Source of the DNA: Phocoena phocoena
Lineage: Eukaryota > Chordata > Mammalia > Artiodactyla > Phocoenidae
Length of the DNA: 64,000 bases
NCBI RefSeq assembly: GCF_963924675.1
Contig: NC_089225.1
Span: 111,242,313 to 111,306,312, forward strand
Direction of reading: 5' to 3'
Shown: piece by piece, positions 21,215 to 31,601 of the stretch
Position numbering within the stretch: position 1 is the first letter of the stretch
Layout: each line of letters opens with the position of its first letter
Program-made: the position numbers and the translations under genes
The notes under the pieces: generated by a model
What the model was told of the DNA's origin: nothing
The model's database searches: none
Seen by the model: only the letters and a program-made list of their open reading frames with translations

Positions 21215-21420
21215 GTTTTAGTTGCACCAAATGTGCAAGGTCATTCCCGAGCCCAGTTCTCCAGTGCACCCTCTAATCATCCTTCAAAACCCTGTGCAAA
21301 TGGACCTACTCTGGAGAGCTTTTCTGAGGCCCTAGTAGAACCCATTGCTCCCCCAACTCCCAGCTTGAGCTTCTATCACAGCAGCTGCCCCTGGGCCAGC
21401 ATCGTCTCTCTCCCTGCGTT
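21215..21420 (+). repeat. Possible L2 fragment (mid-element)
   Basis: AATCATCCTTCAAAACCCTG and TGCAAATGGACCTACTCTGG followed by GAGAGCTTTTCTGAGGCCC parallel the L2 block ATCCTTCAAGGCCCAGCTCA / AATGCCACCTCCTC / AGGAAGCC. It is diverged. The rest of 21420-21840 is unique. Confidence 0.4.
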
Positions 21421-21844
21421 TCTCCTCCCGAAGCCTGCGTGTACCTCCTGCAAAGACATTTTTCACTTGTCTGCTTGTGTGTGGCCTCTCCCCGCTGTCT
21501 CACTCTAGTACCAGGAAGGTCCAGCCAGCCTGGCTTGGTAGCCACCTGGAGAACGTTGCTGAAACCAAACCAATGGCTACAAGGCAGGGCTTCAAGCCAG
21601 GGACGGGAGGATTCTCAGAGCCAAAAGTTGTTTTCCACCCCGAAGTGGGGACGGCCGCCCCGGTTACTCTTGCAGTATCGTTATGTTTTCTTTTCTCTCT
21701 TTCTTCAATTTTACTGTTTCCTTTCTCTCCGTCTGAGTCGCAGGCAAGAGGGGAAAAAATGATGGTCGGTGTGGTGCCTGGGTGGTTGGAACATGAGAAG
21801 GAGGAAGAGAATGGTTGATTTTCTTGTCTTCTTACCTTGTTAAG

Positions 21845-22015
21845 TTTAAAAAAATCGAGCTACAATTCGCATACTATAAAATTTACCCTTTCAAAACATA
21901 CCATTCGGTGTTTTCTTTTCTTTTCTTCTTTTAATATTCACAAAGTTGTGCGAATATCACCACTCTGATTCCCATCATGCCAAAAAAGAAAGCCATTAGC
22001 GATCACTCTTCAATT
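21845..22015 (-). mobile_element. Old L1M 3' UTR fragment (antisense)
   Basis: ATCGAGCTACAATTCGCATA, CTATAAAATTTACCCTTTCA, ACAAAGTTGTGCGAATATCA and CCACTCTGATTCCCATCATG parallel the reverse L1M 3' UTR, where TAAAATTCACCC and AGTTGTGCAACCATCACCAC are typical. Confidence 0.6.
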
Positions 22016-22129
22016 ACTTCTCTTTCACTCTAACTTCTAATTATAGCATCTTTAAAATTTTGGGGGGGTTGAGATGGCATAAAATTAAAAAGAAATTTTA
22101 CTTCTAGTGAATTTTAAATCACATGGAGA

Positions 22130-22275
22130 AGCCCAGGTTCACAGACTTACCACTTCCATGGTTCTGTAGCTAGGGGTGTACATCACATGCGCTAATGTTT
22201 GTAGTGGGCAGAACAGTACCTGGCACAGAGTAAACATGTACTATAAACATGTTTGCTAACCGACTAAATAAATGG
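22130..22275 (+). repeat. MIR/L2 3'-end-like relic
   Basis: GTACCTGGCACAGAGTAAAC and GACTAAATAAATGG resemble the shared MIR/L2 tail GCCTGGCACATAGTAGGTGC / TCAATAAATG. The family is not resolved. Confidence 0.45.
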
Positions 22276-22279
22276 CAGT

Positions 22280-23475
22280 GTTATTGGGGGAGGTAGGATT
22301 TCACAGCTGATTGCAGACACACAGAATTCTTCTCTAAAGAGAGCTAACGGAAAATCCCATCTGTTCAGCTGAGGCCAAGCACCAGATTTGAAACACAAGG
22401 ATGTCCTTAACAAGGAGATGATTCCTTATTAAATACTTAAAAATATTCCTAACTTCCCTCCAGAGAGAAGCCATGGAAAAAGACCGGTTTCCAGAAAAAT
22501 GCAGTCAAATAAAAGTGGAGTTACGACGTTCTGCTGTAATAATTTCAAGTAATTCTTTACATTTGTTATTAATTGTATTCCCATCAGACGCCTCAGTATA
22601 GATGGTGTTTGTTTCCCTATCGGAGTCAGTATTCATGAGGCACTCTGGACCTGCTGGGCAGTCCTGCAGTGGCAGGGATGCCCCACTCTCTCCTCTTCAG
22701 GATGGAGAAGTTATAACCCTGCAGGCATTTCATAAAAAGTATTGAGAATAAATTTAAAAAATAATAAACTCTAATTTGGCTTTTGGCATTCATTTCTTGA
22801 TTGCTAACATGATGCATTTTGTAAGAAGAGCTCGCTTTACAGACACTAAGGACATTAGCAAGAGACAGACCATCAGGTGCTGTTGGAAAGCGATGCCGTG
22901 TCCAGAGGGCAGGGTGGTCCGGCAGAGTCAGTGTTGGAAGGGGGAGCACGTACAATAGGAGGCTCTGGACGCAGGTGGGAATCTGGGCCAGTAGGTGGAG
23001 AGGCTGAGGCTTCCTGGAAGAGAGCCAGCAGGCAGGAGAAAGGTCCAGGTGCAGGACAGAGAACCGAAAAGATTCTAGTACCAAGGAACTCACAATGCAG
23101 ACCTATCTGGGGTGGTGGGGGGTCCAGTTTCCAGGGGTGGGTAAAGTGATGACTTGGCCAGAACAGGGAGGAAGCAGCATACTTCCTGGGGTCCAGGTAG
23201 GCGGAAGATCTTCAGCCTTCTCTGCATCCTGCAGCTCCGTGATGTAGGAGCTGGCAGGATGAGGCTGCAGGGGGCACTGGCTGTGGAGGAGAGTCGGGGA
23301 AGGGCACCTGACTGGTCTTTGCAGTGATGAGGTTGTGAGTTTCACACCGTTAGGCCACTCCTCTCTGGGTATGTTGCCACTTGGTTTCTAAGGAAGGTAC
23401 ACAGGACTGGGTGTGGTACGTCAGCAGTGGCTAGACTGGTAAGAAGTCGTTTGATGCTGGCTTCAGCGTGTGGCC
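22280..23475. other. Unique sequence, nothing recognised
   Basis: No transposon or exon is recognised. A 155-codon minus frame (22626-23093) has no known domain and lacks gene context. Confidence 0.4.
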
Positions 23476-23479
23476 CTTG

Positions 23480-23615
23480 GAATGAGGCAGGTGTGGGCTC
23501 AGATCCCAGCTTTACCACCTGCCAATATCATGGCCTTGGGTTGTTATTAACCCCTCTGGGACAGGGTTAATAATAAACACATTATAGGGATGCATGAACT
23601 AATGTATGCAAAACA
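23480..23615 (+). repeat. MIR SINE
   Basis: The MIR order is visible: GGAATGAGGCAGGTGTGGGC, TCAGATCCCAGCTTTACCAC, CATGGCCTTGGGTTGTTATT, AACCCCTCTGGGACAGGGTT and AATAATAAACACATTATAGG. Confidence 0.6.
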
Positions 23616-24300
23616 TATCTATGGTTATAATGGAGGAAGCCTGGGAAAGTCATTCTCACTGCCCGCATTGGCTGGTACAATCCATTCAGTGCCCGTGGCC
23701 ATCTGCTCATCCATTAGTTTCCCGGCCCTCACATTAGGGTTCCTAACTTAACTAAAATTTTGGGTCACAAACTCCTTTCAAAATCTGCCGGAAGTCCTGT
23801 ATGCTCTCCTCCTCAAGAAGTCCACTCAGATGTTCTACAAGGAATTTCAGAGTATTTCCAGACACCCCAGTTGAGAATCTCTGCTTTTGTGAGTGTCATT
23901 TTATCCATCACTGTGCCATCTGCAAGGTAATCCTACACAAATGCTTTAAAATTCTAATTTGCAAAGCTGACTTTATTCACCAGGTCTGCACTGCATCCTA
24001 TCTGTTGATTAAGCTGCTGTGTAGGACTTTGTCCTCCACTCACTTCTGGCAGCTCTCTGGGACCCCTTCTGAGCCTGCAAGGAACCTCACTGCTTGGACC
24101 TTATGGGAACCCTTTCTCCTATTTGTCCTATTGAAGCCTCTCCTTCCACACGGAGGGCATATGCTGTATTGGATTCTATCACAGGTAGGCCTCAAGTTAC
24201 TCTTCTGGACCTGCCCTACCCCTATTTATCACCTTCTCGTCTCTCTTCTAACCTCTGCTTTTCTCAACTTCGTCAATCTCCATTTTCTCCTTCTCAGCTG
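23616..24300. other. Unique sequence with a 166-codon frame, not called a gene
   Basis: The plus frame 23801-24301 is open for 166 codons and rich in Leu, Phe and Cys, as pyrimidine-rich DNA produces by chance. It shows no domain, no Kozak-like start and no splice structure I trust. Confidence 0.35.
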
Positions 24301-25600
24301 ATGTGTGTGAGGCAATGAAATGGGATGGATTGACACTCGATGAAATAATGTGCATTAGTAAATTTAATAATAAGGAGAGTGTTAAGAATTGATATAATAT
24401 GATTTCCAGGATATATGGTTAAGTAGGGATGTTAAGGTCCAAAAAACTGTTAAAGAGAACAGATAAAAATATGGGATTATATTTGCATACTTACGAAAAA
24501 AATAGACACAGAAAAGATAAAGTAGAAGGTAGTAAAAGTGCCGACCTACAGGGACTGGATAAAAATAAGGTAGAGAGTAAGGAGGGAAGAAAGGATTGTT
24601 TGAGTACAATTTTCTTATAGAATTGTGATCTTTGTGCCATATATAGTTTATTACTCAAAACAAGGTTTAAAACAGGAGAACCAAATTCTAGTATTGAATA
24701 AAAACTTAAAGAAATGAATAGCCGTGTGTCAAATTGATAATCTTAATTGTACAGGAGAAAAGAATTAATTCAAGTAACTTTGAACTTTGCTAAGTAGATT
24801 TGTTATTGAGAGTGGCATGGCTCCTATAATTCTGCAATTTTTAAATTACTTTGTGAATATTGTAGGAGAGGTCAAGTAAGTAAATGTGTTCATCTTGTTG
24901 GGCTCCAGGGCTCTCACTGTGGGAGAAGAGAGACACAAATATGGGATGGCGGAGGTGAGGAAGAACCCCTGGTGTTGGGTTTGAATTAGAGATAGCAGAC
25001 AGGAACACAAATGGATTTATTACCCGTCACCAACAGTGCCAAGAGGCAATGGCATCCCAGGTCCAATGAGCACACCTAGCACCCACACCTTGGTCTCTAA
25101 ATACCGTTCTCCACTAAAGGGAACCAGGGATCTTTGGAGACATGACTGATGCAGGTAGGGAGGCACAATTTGCACCTGGAACACTGGATTTCAGAACCAA
25201 GGGAGCGTTCTTGGGCTGATGGGAAAAATGCAAACTGACATAGGAGCTGCCTTGAACGGCCTCCCAGAAGACATACTGTCCATCAAAAAGCATAATTACG
25301 TGCTGCAACCAGTTCACCCATGTGGCATTCCTCCCCAGAATGTTAATAACAGGAGACAACCAGGAAGATGCAGAATGCCACACATTCTTCAAGACAACTA
25401 GCCTAGACTGTTCTGTGTCGTGGAAAAAAAAAAAAACCACAAAAAAGCGGGCAACTGTTCTAAAATAAAAGAAAGTAAAAAAATCTAAAAACAATAAAAT
25501 GCAGTGAAAGTAGTTTAACTGGACCCTGGGGTAAAAACTGAAACCTCTATAAAAGGCATGTGGGACAATCGGAGAAGTGTGAAAATGGGCAGTGAAGTGG
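24300..25600 (+). mobile_element. Old L1M (L1M5/L1ME-like) 3' UTR
   Basis: A long L1 3' UTR in plus orientation. GATTTCCAGGATATATGGTT lies near 24400 and CTTTGCTAAGTAGATTTGTT near 24790. From 24960 the order is GGTGTTGGGTTTGAATTAGA, ACAAATGGATTTATTACCCG, ACATAGGAGCTGCCTTGAAC, GATGCAGAATGCCACACATT, CTTCAAGACAACTAGCCTAG and GGGACAATCGGAGAAGTGTG. No coding part remains. The true 3' terminus is absent, with the match fading around 25590. A 13-base A run lies near 25423-25435. Confidence 0.65.
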
Positions 25601-26069
25601 AGGAGATGTTTACATCCAAGTATCTGTGCTTAGGTACCATCATGGCACTGTGGGCACTGTGGGCACCTCAGGGATACTGAGCCTCTACCCACTGCGACTG
25701 TGTGGCTCCCCATCCCCACTAGCTGGGGGGCCTGGGGGCTAGTGAGGGGGGTGCTCATTCGCTGTGTTTACATCCAACTTATTGAAGGGGGAGCAGGTCA
25801 TTTCCCTGGCCTGGCTCCCAGGGGTGTGATCCATCAATTTTCCCTGTAACGTGTGCCCCTCAGATTCCTGGAATTTATGCAAGAAGATTTTACTGGTGTC
25901 TTTGAGTCCTCCTGGCCCGGCTACAGCTATTTTCTGAACATGTGGGTTTCTGGCTCATAAGCTGCCTTCACAAATGATAGTTGTTTTTCTTTTCTCCAAA
26001 CTAAGCATCCTTTGTTTCTTTGCTTCCTCTGCAGGGACTGGATCAGGTGTGCCAGGATGAGGCAGGGAT
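25601..26069. other. Unique sequence left of the full-length L1
   Basis: No gene or old repeat is recognised. It contains a short direct repeat, GGCACTGTG twice in a row around 25644-25665. It ends in the left target-site copy of the L1 insertion. Confidence 0.45.
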
Positions 26070-26083
26070 TCTGAATTCCCATC
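26070..26083. repeat. Target-site duplication, left copy, of full-length L1
   Basis: TCTGAATTCCCATC occurs here and again, identically, at 33573-33586, immediately beyond the two ends of the L1. A 14-bp perfect duplication is the expected footprint of target-primed reverse transcription. Confidence 0.9.
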
Positions 26084-26108
26084 CTTTTTTTTTTTTTTTT
26101 TTAACATC

Positions 26109-26114
26109 TTTATT
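26109..26114 (-). terminator. L1 polyadenylation signal
   Basis: TTTATT on the plus strand is AATAAA on the L1 sense strand, seven bases before the A tail. Confidence 0.8.
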
Positions 26115-27939
26115 GGAGCATAATTGCTTTACAATGGTGTTTTAGTTTCTGCCTTATAACAAAGTGAATCAGTTATACACATACATATGTTCCCATATCT
26201 CTTCCCTCTTGCATCTCCCTGCCTCCCACCCTCCCTATCCCAGCCCTCTAGGTGGTCACAAACCACCTAGCTGATCTCCCTGTGCTATGCGGCTGCTCCC
26301 CACTAGCTATCTATTTTACGTTTGGTAGTGTATATATGTCCATGCCACTCTCTCACTTTGTCACAGCTTACCCTTCCCCCTCCCCATATCCTCAAGTCCA
26401 TGCTCTAGTAGGTCTGTGTCTTTATTCCTGTCTTATCCCTAGGTTCTTCATGACCCTTTTCTTTTTTCCCTTAGATTCCATATGTATGTGTTAGCATACG
26501 GTATTTGTTTTTCTCTTTCTGACTTACTTCACTCTGTATGACAGACTCTAGGTCCAACCATCTCATTACAAATAACTCAATTTTGTTTCTTTTTCTGGCT
26601 GAGTAATATTCCATTGTATATATGTGCCACATCTTTATCCATTCATCTGATGATGGACACTTAGGTTGTTTCCATCTCTGGGCTATTGGAAATACAGCTG
26701 CAATGAACATTTTGGTACATGACTCTTTTTGAATTATGGTTTTCTTAGGGTATATGCCCAGTAGTGGGATTGCTGGTTCATATGGTAGTTCTATTTGTAG
26801 TTTTTTAAGGAACCTCCATACGTTCTCCATAGTGGCTATATCAATTTACATTCCTACCAACAGTGCAAGAGTGTTCCCTCTTCTCCACACCCTCTCCAGC
26901 ATTTATTGTTTCTAGATTTTTTGATGATGGACATTCTGACTGGTGTGAGATGATATCTCATTGTAGTTTTGATTTGCATTTCTCTAATGATTAATGATGT
27001 TGAGCATTCTTTCATGTGTTTGTTGGCAATCTGTATATCTTCTTTGGAGAAATGTCTATTTAGGTCTTCTGCCAATTTTTGGATTGGGTTGTTTGTTTTT
27101 TTGAATATTGAGCTGCATGAGCTGCTTGTAAATTTTGGAGATTAATCCTTTGTCAGTTGCTTCATTTGCAAATATTTTCTCTCATTCTGAGGGTTGTCTT
27201 TTGGTCTTGTTTATGGTTTCCTTTGCTGTGCAAAAGCTTTGAAGTTTCATTAGGTCCCATTTGTTTATTTTTGTTTTTCTTTCCATTTCTCTAGGAGGTG
27301 GGTCAAAAAGGATCTTGCTGTGATTTATGTCATAGAGTGTTCTGCCTATGTTTTCCTCTAAGAGTTTGATAGTTTCTGGCCTTATATTTAAGTCTTTAAT
27401 CCATTTTGAGCTTATTTTTGTGTATGGTGTTAGGGAGTGATTTAATCTCATACTTTTACATGTGCCTGTCCAGTTTTCCCAGCACCACTTATTGAAGATG
27501 CTGTCTTTTCTCCACTTACATTCTTGCCTCCTTTATCAAAGATAAGGTGACCATATGTGCATGGGTTTATCTCTGGGTTTTGTATCCTGTTCCATTGATC
27601 TATATTTCTGTTTTTGTGCCAGTACCATACTGTTTTGATTACTGCAGCTTTGTAGTATAGTCTGAAGTTAGGGAGCCTGATTCCTGCAGCTCCATTTTTT
27701 GTTCTCAAGATTGCTTTGGCTATTCGGGGTCTTTTGTGTTCCCTTACAAATTGTGAAGTTTTTTGTTCTAGTTCTGTGAGAAATGCCAGTGGTAGTTTGA
27801 TAGGGATTGCATTGAATCTGTAGATTGCTTTGGCTAGTAGAGTCATTTTCACAATGTTGCTTCTTCCAATCCAAGAACATGGTATATCTCTCCATCTATT
27901 TGTATCATCTTTAATTTCTTTCATCAGTGTCTTATCATT

Positions 27940-28686
27940 TTATGCATACAGGTCTTTTGTCTCCTTAGGTAGGTTTATTCCTAGATATTTTATTCTTTTT
28001 GTTGCAATGGTAAATGGGAGTGTTTTCTTGATTTCACTTTCAGATTTTTCATCATTAGTGTATAGGAATGCCAGAGATTTCTGTGCATTAATTTTGTATC
28101 CTGCTACTTTACCAGATTCATTGATTAGCTCTAGTAGTTTTCTGGTAGCATCTTTAGGATTCTCTATGTAGAGTATCATGTCATCTGCAAACAGTGACAG
28201 CTTTACTTCTTCTTTTCCGATTTGGATTCCTTTTATTTCCTTTTCTTCTCTGCTTGCTGTGGCTAAAACTTCCAAAACTATGTTGAATAAGAGTGGTGAG
28301 AGTGGACAATCTTGTCTTGTTCCTGATCTTAGTGGAAATGCTTTCCGTTTTTCACCATTGAGGATGATGTTGGCTGTGGGTTTGTCATATATGGCCTTTA
28401 TTATGTTGAGGAAAGTGCCCTCTATGCTTACTTTCTGGAGGGTTTTTAAAATCACAAATTGGTGTTGAATTTTGTCAAAAGCTTTCTCTGCATCTATTGA
28501 GATGACCATATGGTTTTTCTCCTTCAATTTGTTAATATGGTGTATCACATTGACTGATTTGCGTATATTGAAGAATCCTTGCATTCTTGGAATAAACCCC
28601 ACTTGATCATGTTGTATGATCCTTTTAATGTGTTGTTGGATTCTGTTTGCTAGTATTTTGTTGAGGATTTTTGCATCTATGTTCAT
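27940..28686 (-). pseudogene. L1 ORF2 reverse transcriptase block
   Basis: This is the longest open RT piece, 248 codons. It begins at [19 protein letters not shown], includes [15 protein letters not shown], the [13 protein letters not shown] motif (catalytic Asp of motif A), [13 protein letters not shown] and the FADDMILY box (motif C). It ends in a stop after [14 protein letters not shown]. The catalytic aspartates are present. The usual QGCPLSP reads QDCPLSP here. Alone it lacks the endonuclease and C-terminal domains. Confidence 0.9.
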
Positions 28687-29166
28687 CAGTGATATTGGCC
28701 TTTAGTTTTCTTTCTTTGTGACATCCTTTTCTGGTTTTGGTATCAGGGTGATGGTGGCCTCATAGAATGAGTTTGGGAGTGTTCCTCCCTCTGCTATATT
28801 TTGGAAGAGTTTGAGGAGGATAGGTGTTAGCTCTTCTCTAAATGTTTGATAGAATTCACCTGTGAAGCCATCTGGTCCTGGGCTTTTGTTTGTTGGAAGA
28901 TTTTTAATCAGTTTTAATTTCAGTGCTTGTGATTGGTCTGTTCATATTATCTATTTCTTCCTGATTCAGTCTTGGCAGGTTGTGCATTTCTAAGAATTTG
29001 TCTATTTCTTCCAGGTTGTCCATTTTATTGGCATAGAGTTGCTTGTAGTAATCTCTCATGATCTTTTGTATTTCTGCAGTGTCAGTTGTTACTTCTCCTT
29101 TTTCATTTCTAATTCTATTGATTTGAGTCTTCTCCCTTTTTTTCTTGATGAGTCTGGCTAAAGTTT

Positions 29167-29919
29167 TATCAATTTTGTTTATCTTCTCAAAGAACCAGCT
29201 TCTAGTTTTATTGATCTTTGCTATCATTTCCTTCATTTCTTTTTCATTTATTTCTGATCTGATCTTTATGATTTCTTTCCTTCTGCTAACTTTGGGGTTT
29301 TTTTGTTCTCTCTCTAATTGCTTTAGGTGCAGGGTTAGGTTGTTTATTTGAGATGTTTCCTGTTTCTTAAGGTAGGATTGTATTGCTATAAACTTCCCTC
29401 TTAGAACTGCTTTTGCTGCATCCCATAGGTTTTGGGTTGTCGTGTCTCCATTGTCATTTGTTTCTAGCTATTTTTTGATTTCCTCTTTGATTTCTTCAGT
29501 GATCACTTCGTTATTAAGTAGTGTATTGTTTAGCCTCCATGTGTTTGGGTTTATCAATTTTGTTTATCTTCTCAAAGAACCAGCTTTTAGTTTTATTGAT
29601 CTTTGCTATCGTTTCCTTCATTTCTTTTTCATTTATTTCTGATCTGATCTTTATGATTTCTTTCCTTCTGCTAACTTTGGGGTTTTTTTGTTCTTCTTTC
29701 TCTAATTGCTTTAGGTGCAAGGTTAGGTTATTTGAGATGTTTCCTGTTTCTTAAGGTAGGATTGTATTGCTATAAAGTTCCCTCTTAGAACTGTTTTTGC
29801 TGCATCCCATAGGTTTTGGGTCGTCATGTCTCCATTGTCAATTGTTTCTAGGTATTTTTTGATTTCCTCAGTGATCACTTCATTATTAAGTAGTGTATTG
29901 TTTAGCCTCCATGTGTTTG
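29167..29919. repeat. ~384-bp tandem duplication inside L1 ORF2
   Basis: The stretch starting TTATCAATTTTGTTTATCTT at 29167 restarts at 29551 in the same orientation. The second copy runs to about 29919. By eye the copies differ at about ten substitutions and three indels (about 3, 4 and 12 bases). The unit covers the linker between endonuclease and RT. The junction on the sense strand places KINKIDK directly before an out-of-frame start of the NTWRLNN segment, so the duplication also breaks the reading frame. Confidence 0.9.
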
Positions 29920-30493
29920 TATTTTTTACAGATCTTTTCCTGTAATTGATATCTAGTCTCATAGCGTTGTGGTTGGAAAAGATACTTGATAAAATTTCAA
30001 TTTTCTTAAATTTACCAAGGCTAGATTTGTGACCCAAGATATGATCTATCCTGGAGAATGTTCCATGAGCACTTGAGAAAAATGTGTATTCTGTTGTTTT
30101 TGGATGGAATGTCCTATAAATATCAATTACGTCCATCTTGCTTAATGTATCATTTAAAGCTTGTGTTTCCTTATATATTTTCATTTTGGATGATCTGTCC
30201 ATTGATGAAAGTGGGGTGTTAAAGTCCCCTAGTATGATTGTGTTACTGTTGATTTCCCCTTTTATGGCTGTTAGTATTTGCCTTATGTATTGAGGTGCTC
30301 CTATGTTGGGTGCATAAATATTTACAATTGTTATATCTTCTTCTTGGATCGATCCCTTGATCATTATGTAGTGTCCTTCTTTGTCTCTTGTAATAGTCTT
30401 TATTTGAAAGTCTATTTTTTCTGATATGAGAATTGCTACTCCAGCTTTCTTCTGATTTCCACTTGCATGGCATATCTTTTTCCATCCCCTCAC
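29723..30493 (-). pseudogene. L1 ORF2 endonuclease block
   Basis: A 256-codon open piece of the apurinic/apyrimidinic-type endonuclease. It reads KKAGVAILISEKIDFQ, HYIMIKGSIQEEDITIVNIY, TIILGDFNTPLSSMDRS and RIDHILGHKSSLGKF. The D and H residues of the last two motifs are the catalytic ones in this family. The N-terminal NGL and ETH motifs lie upstream, beyond an in-frame stop near 30540. The block ends at a stop soon after [20 protein letters not shown]. Confidence 0.9.
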
Positions 30494-30713
30494 TTTCAGT
30501 CTGTATGTGTCCCTAGGTCTGAAGTGGGTCTCTTGTAGACATTATATATACGGGTCTTGTTTTTGTATCCATTCAGCCAGTCTATGTCTTTTGGTGGGAG
30601 CATTTAATCCAGTTACATTGAAGGTAATTATCGATATGTATGTTCCCATTCCCATTTTCTTAATTATTTTGGGTTTGTTATTGTAGGTCTTTTCCTTCTC
30701 TTGTGTTTCTTGC

Positions 30714-31601
30714 CTAGAGAAGTTCCTTTAGCATTTGTTGTAAAGCTGGTTTGGTGGTGCTGAACTCTCTCAGCTTTTGCTTGTCTGTAAAGGTTTTAAT
30801 TTCTCCATCAAATCTGAATGAGATCCTTGCTGGGTAGAGTAATCTTGATTGTAGGTTTTTCTCCTTCATCACTTTATATATGTCCTGCCACTCCCTTCTG
30901 GCTTGCAGAGTTTCTGCTGAAAGATCAGCTATTAACCTTATGGGGATTCCCTGTGTGTTTTTTGTTGTTTTTCCCTTGGTGTTTTTAATATGTTTTCTTT
31001 GTATTTAATTTTTGATAGTTTGATTAATACGTGTCTTGGCGTGTTTCTCCTTGGATTTACCTTGTATGGGACTCTGTGCTTCCTGGACTTGATTAACTAT
31101 TTCCTTTCCCTTAGGGAAGTTTTCAACTATAATCTCTTCAAATATTTTCTCAGTCCCTTTCGTTTTCTTTTCTTCTTCTGGGAGCCCTATAATTTGAACG
31201 TTGGTGTGTTTAATGTTGTCCCAGAGGTCTCTGAGACTGTCCTCGGTTTTTTTCATTCTTTTTTCTTTATTCTGCTCTGCAGTAATTATTTCCACTATTT
31301 TATCTTCCAGGTCACTTATCCGTTCTTCTGCCTCAGTTATTCTGCTATTGATTCCTTCTAGTGTATTTTTTATTTCATTTATTGTGTTGCTCATCGTTGC
31401 TTGTTTCCTCTTTAGTTCTTCTAGGTCCTTGTTAAATGTTTCTTGCATTTTCTCTATTCTACTTCCAAGATTTTGGATCATCTTTACTACCATTATTCTG
31501 AATTCTTTTTCAGGTAGACTGCCTATTTCCTCTTCATTTGTTAGGTCTGGTGGGTTTTTACCTTGCTCCTTCATCTGCTGTGTGTTTTTCTGTCTTTTCA
31601 T
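30714..31601 (-). pseudogene. L1 ORF1 (RNA-binding chaperone), frameshifted
   Basis: ORF1p binds L1 RNA as a trimer. The first 198 codons are open (31601-31005), starting at MKRQKNTQQMKEQGKNPPDL. They pass through a coiled coil (TFNKDLEELKRKQATMSNTI to ISDLEDKIVEI, roughly residues 55-110) and into the RRM (DSLRDLWDNIKHTNVQIIGL). A frameshift after VNQVQEAQ ends this frame. The rest continues in another frame with KVNPRRNTPRHVLIKLSKI and the C-terminal RRM/CTD segment up to a TAG at 30714-30716. The start ATG is the usual one for this L1 type. Confidence 0.9.

Larger units (their letters stand above)
26471..30640 (-). pseudogene. L1 ORF2 (endonuclease-reverse transcriptase), broken
   Basis: ORF2p nicks target DNA and reverse transcribes L1 RNA. 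The sense strand is interrupted, and the surviving blocks in order are listed here. The endonuclease region (30493-29723, 256 codons) includes the ILGDFNTPLSSMD and RIDHILGHKSSL motifs. Upstream, an in-frame TAA falls just before CLQETHFRP. The linker region (29720-29514 and 29236-28904) carries the sequence [18 protein letters not shown] twice because of the tandem duplication. The RT core (28686-27940, 248 codons) has FADDMILY, the usual YADD box with F for Y. A thumb/C-terminal block (27924-27448) follows, and the C-terminus 26830-26471 reads [20 protein letters not shown] and TMEYYSARKRNKIE. Stops or frameshifts separate each block. Confidence 0.92.

Noticed and set aside
23801..24301. 166-codon hydrophobic frame as a possible membrane protein
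   Set aside because: The Leu/Phe-rich composition is explained by pyrimidine-rich DNA, and no gene context is visible.
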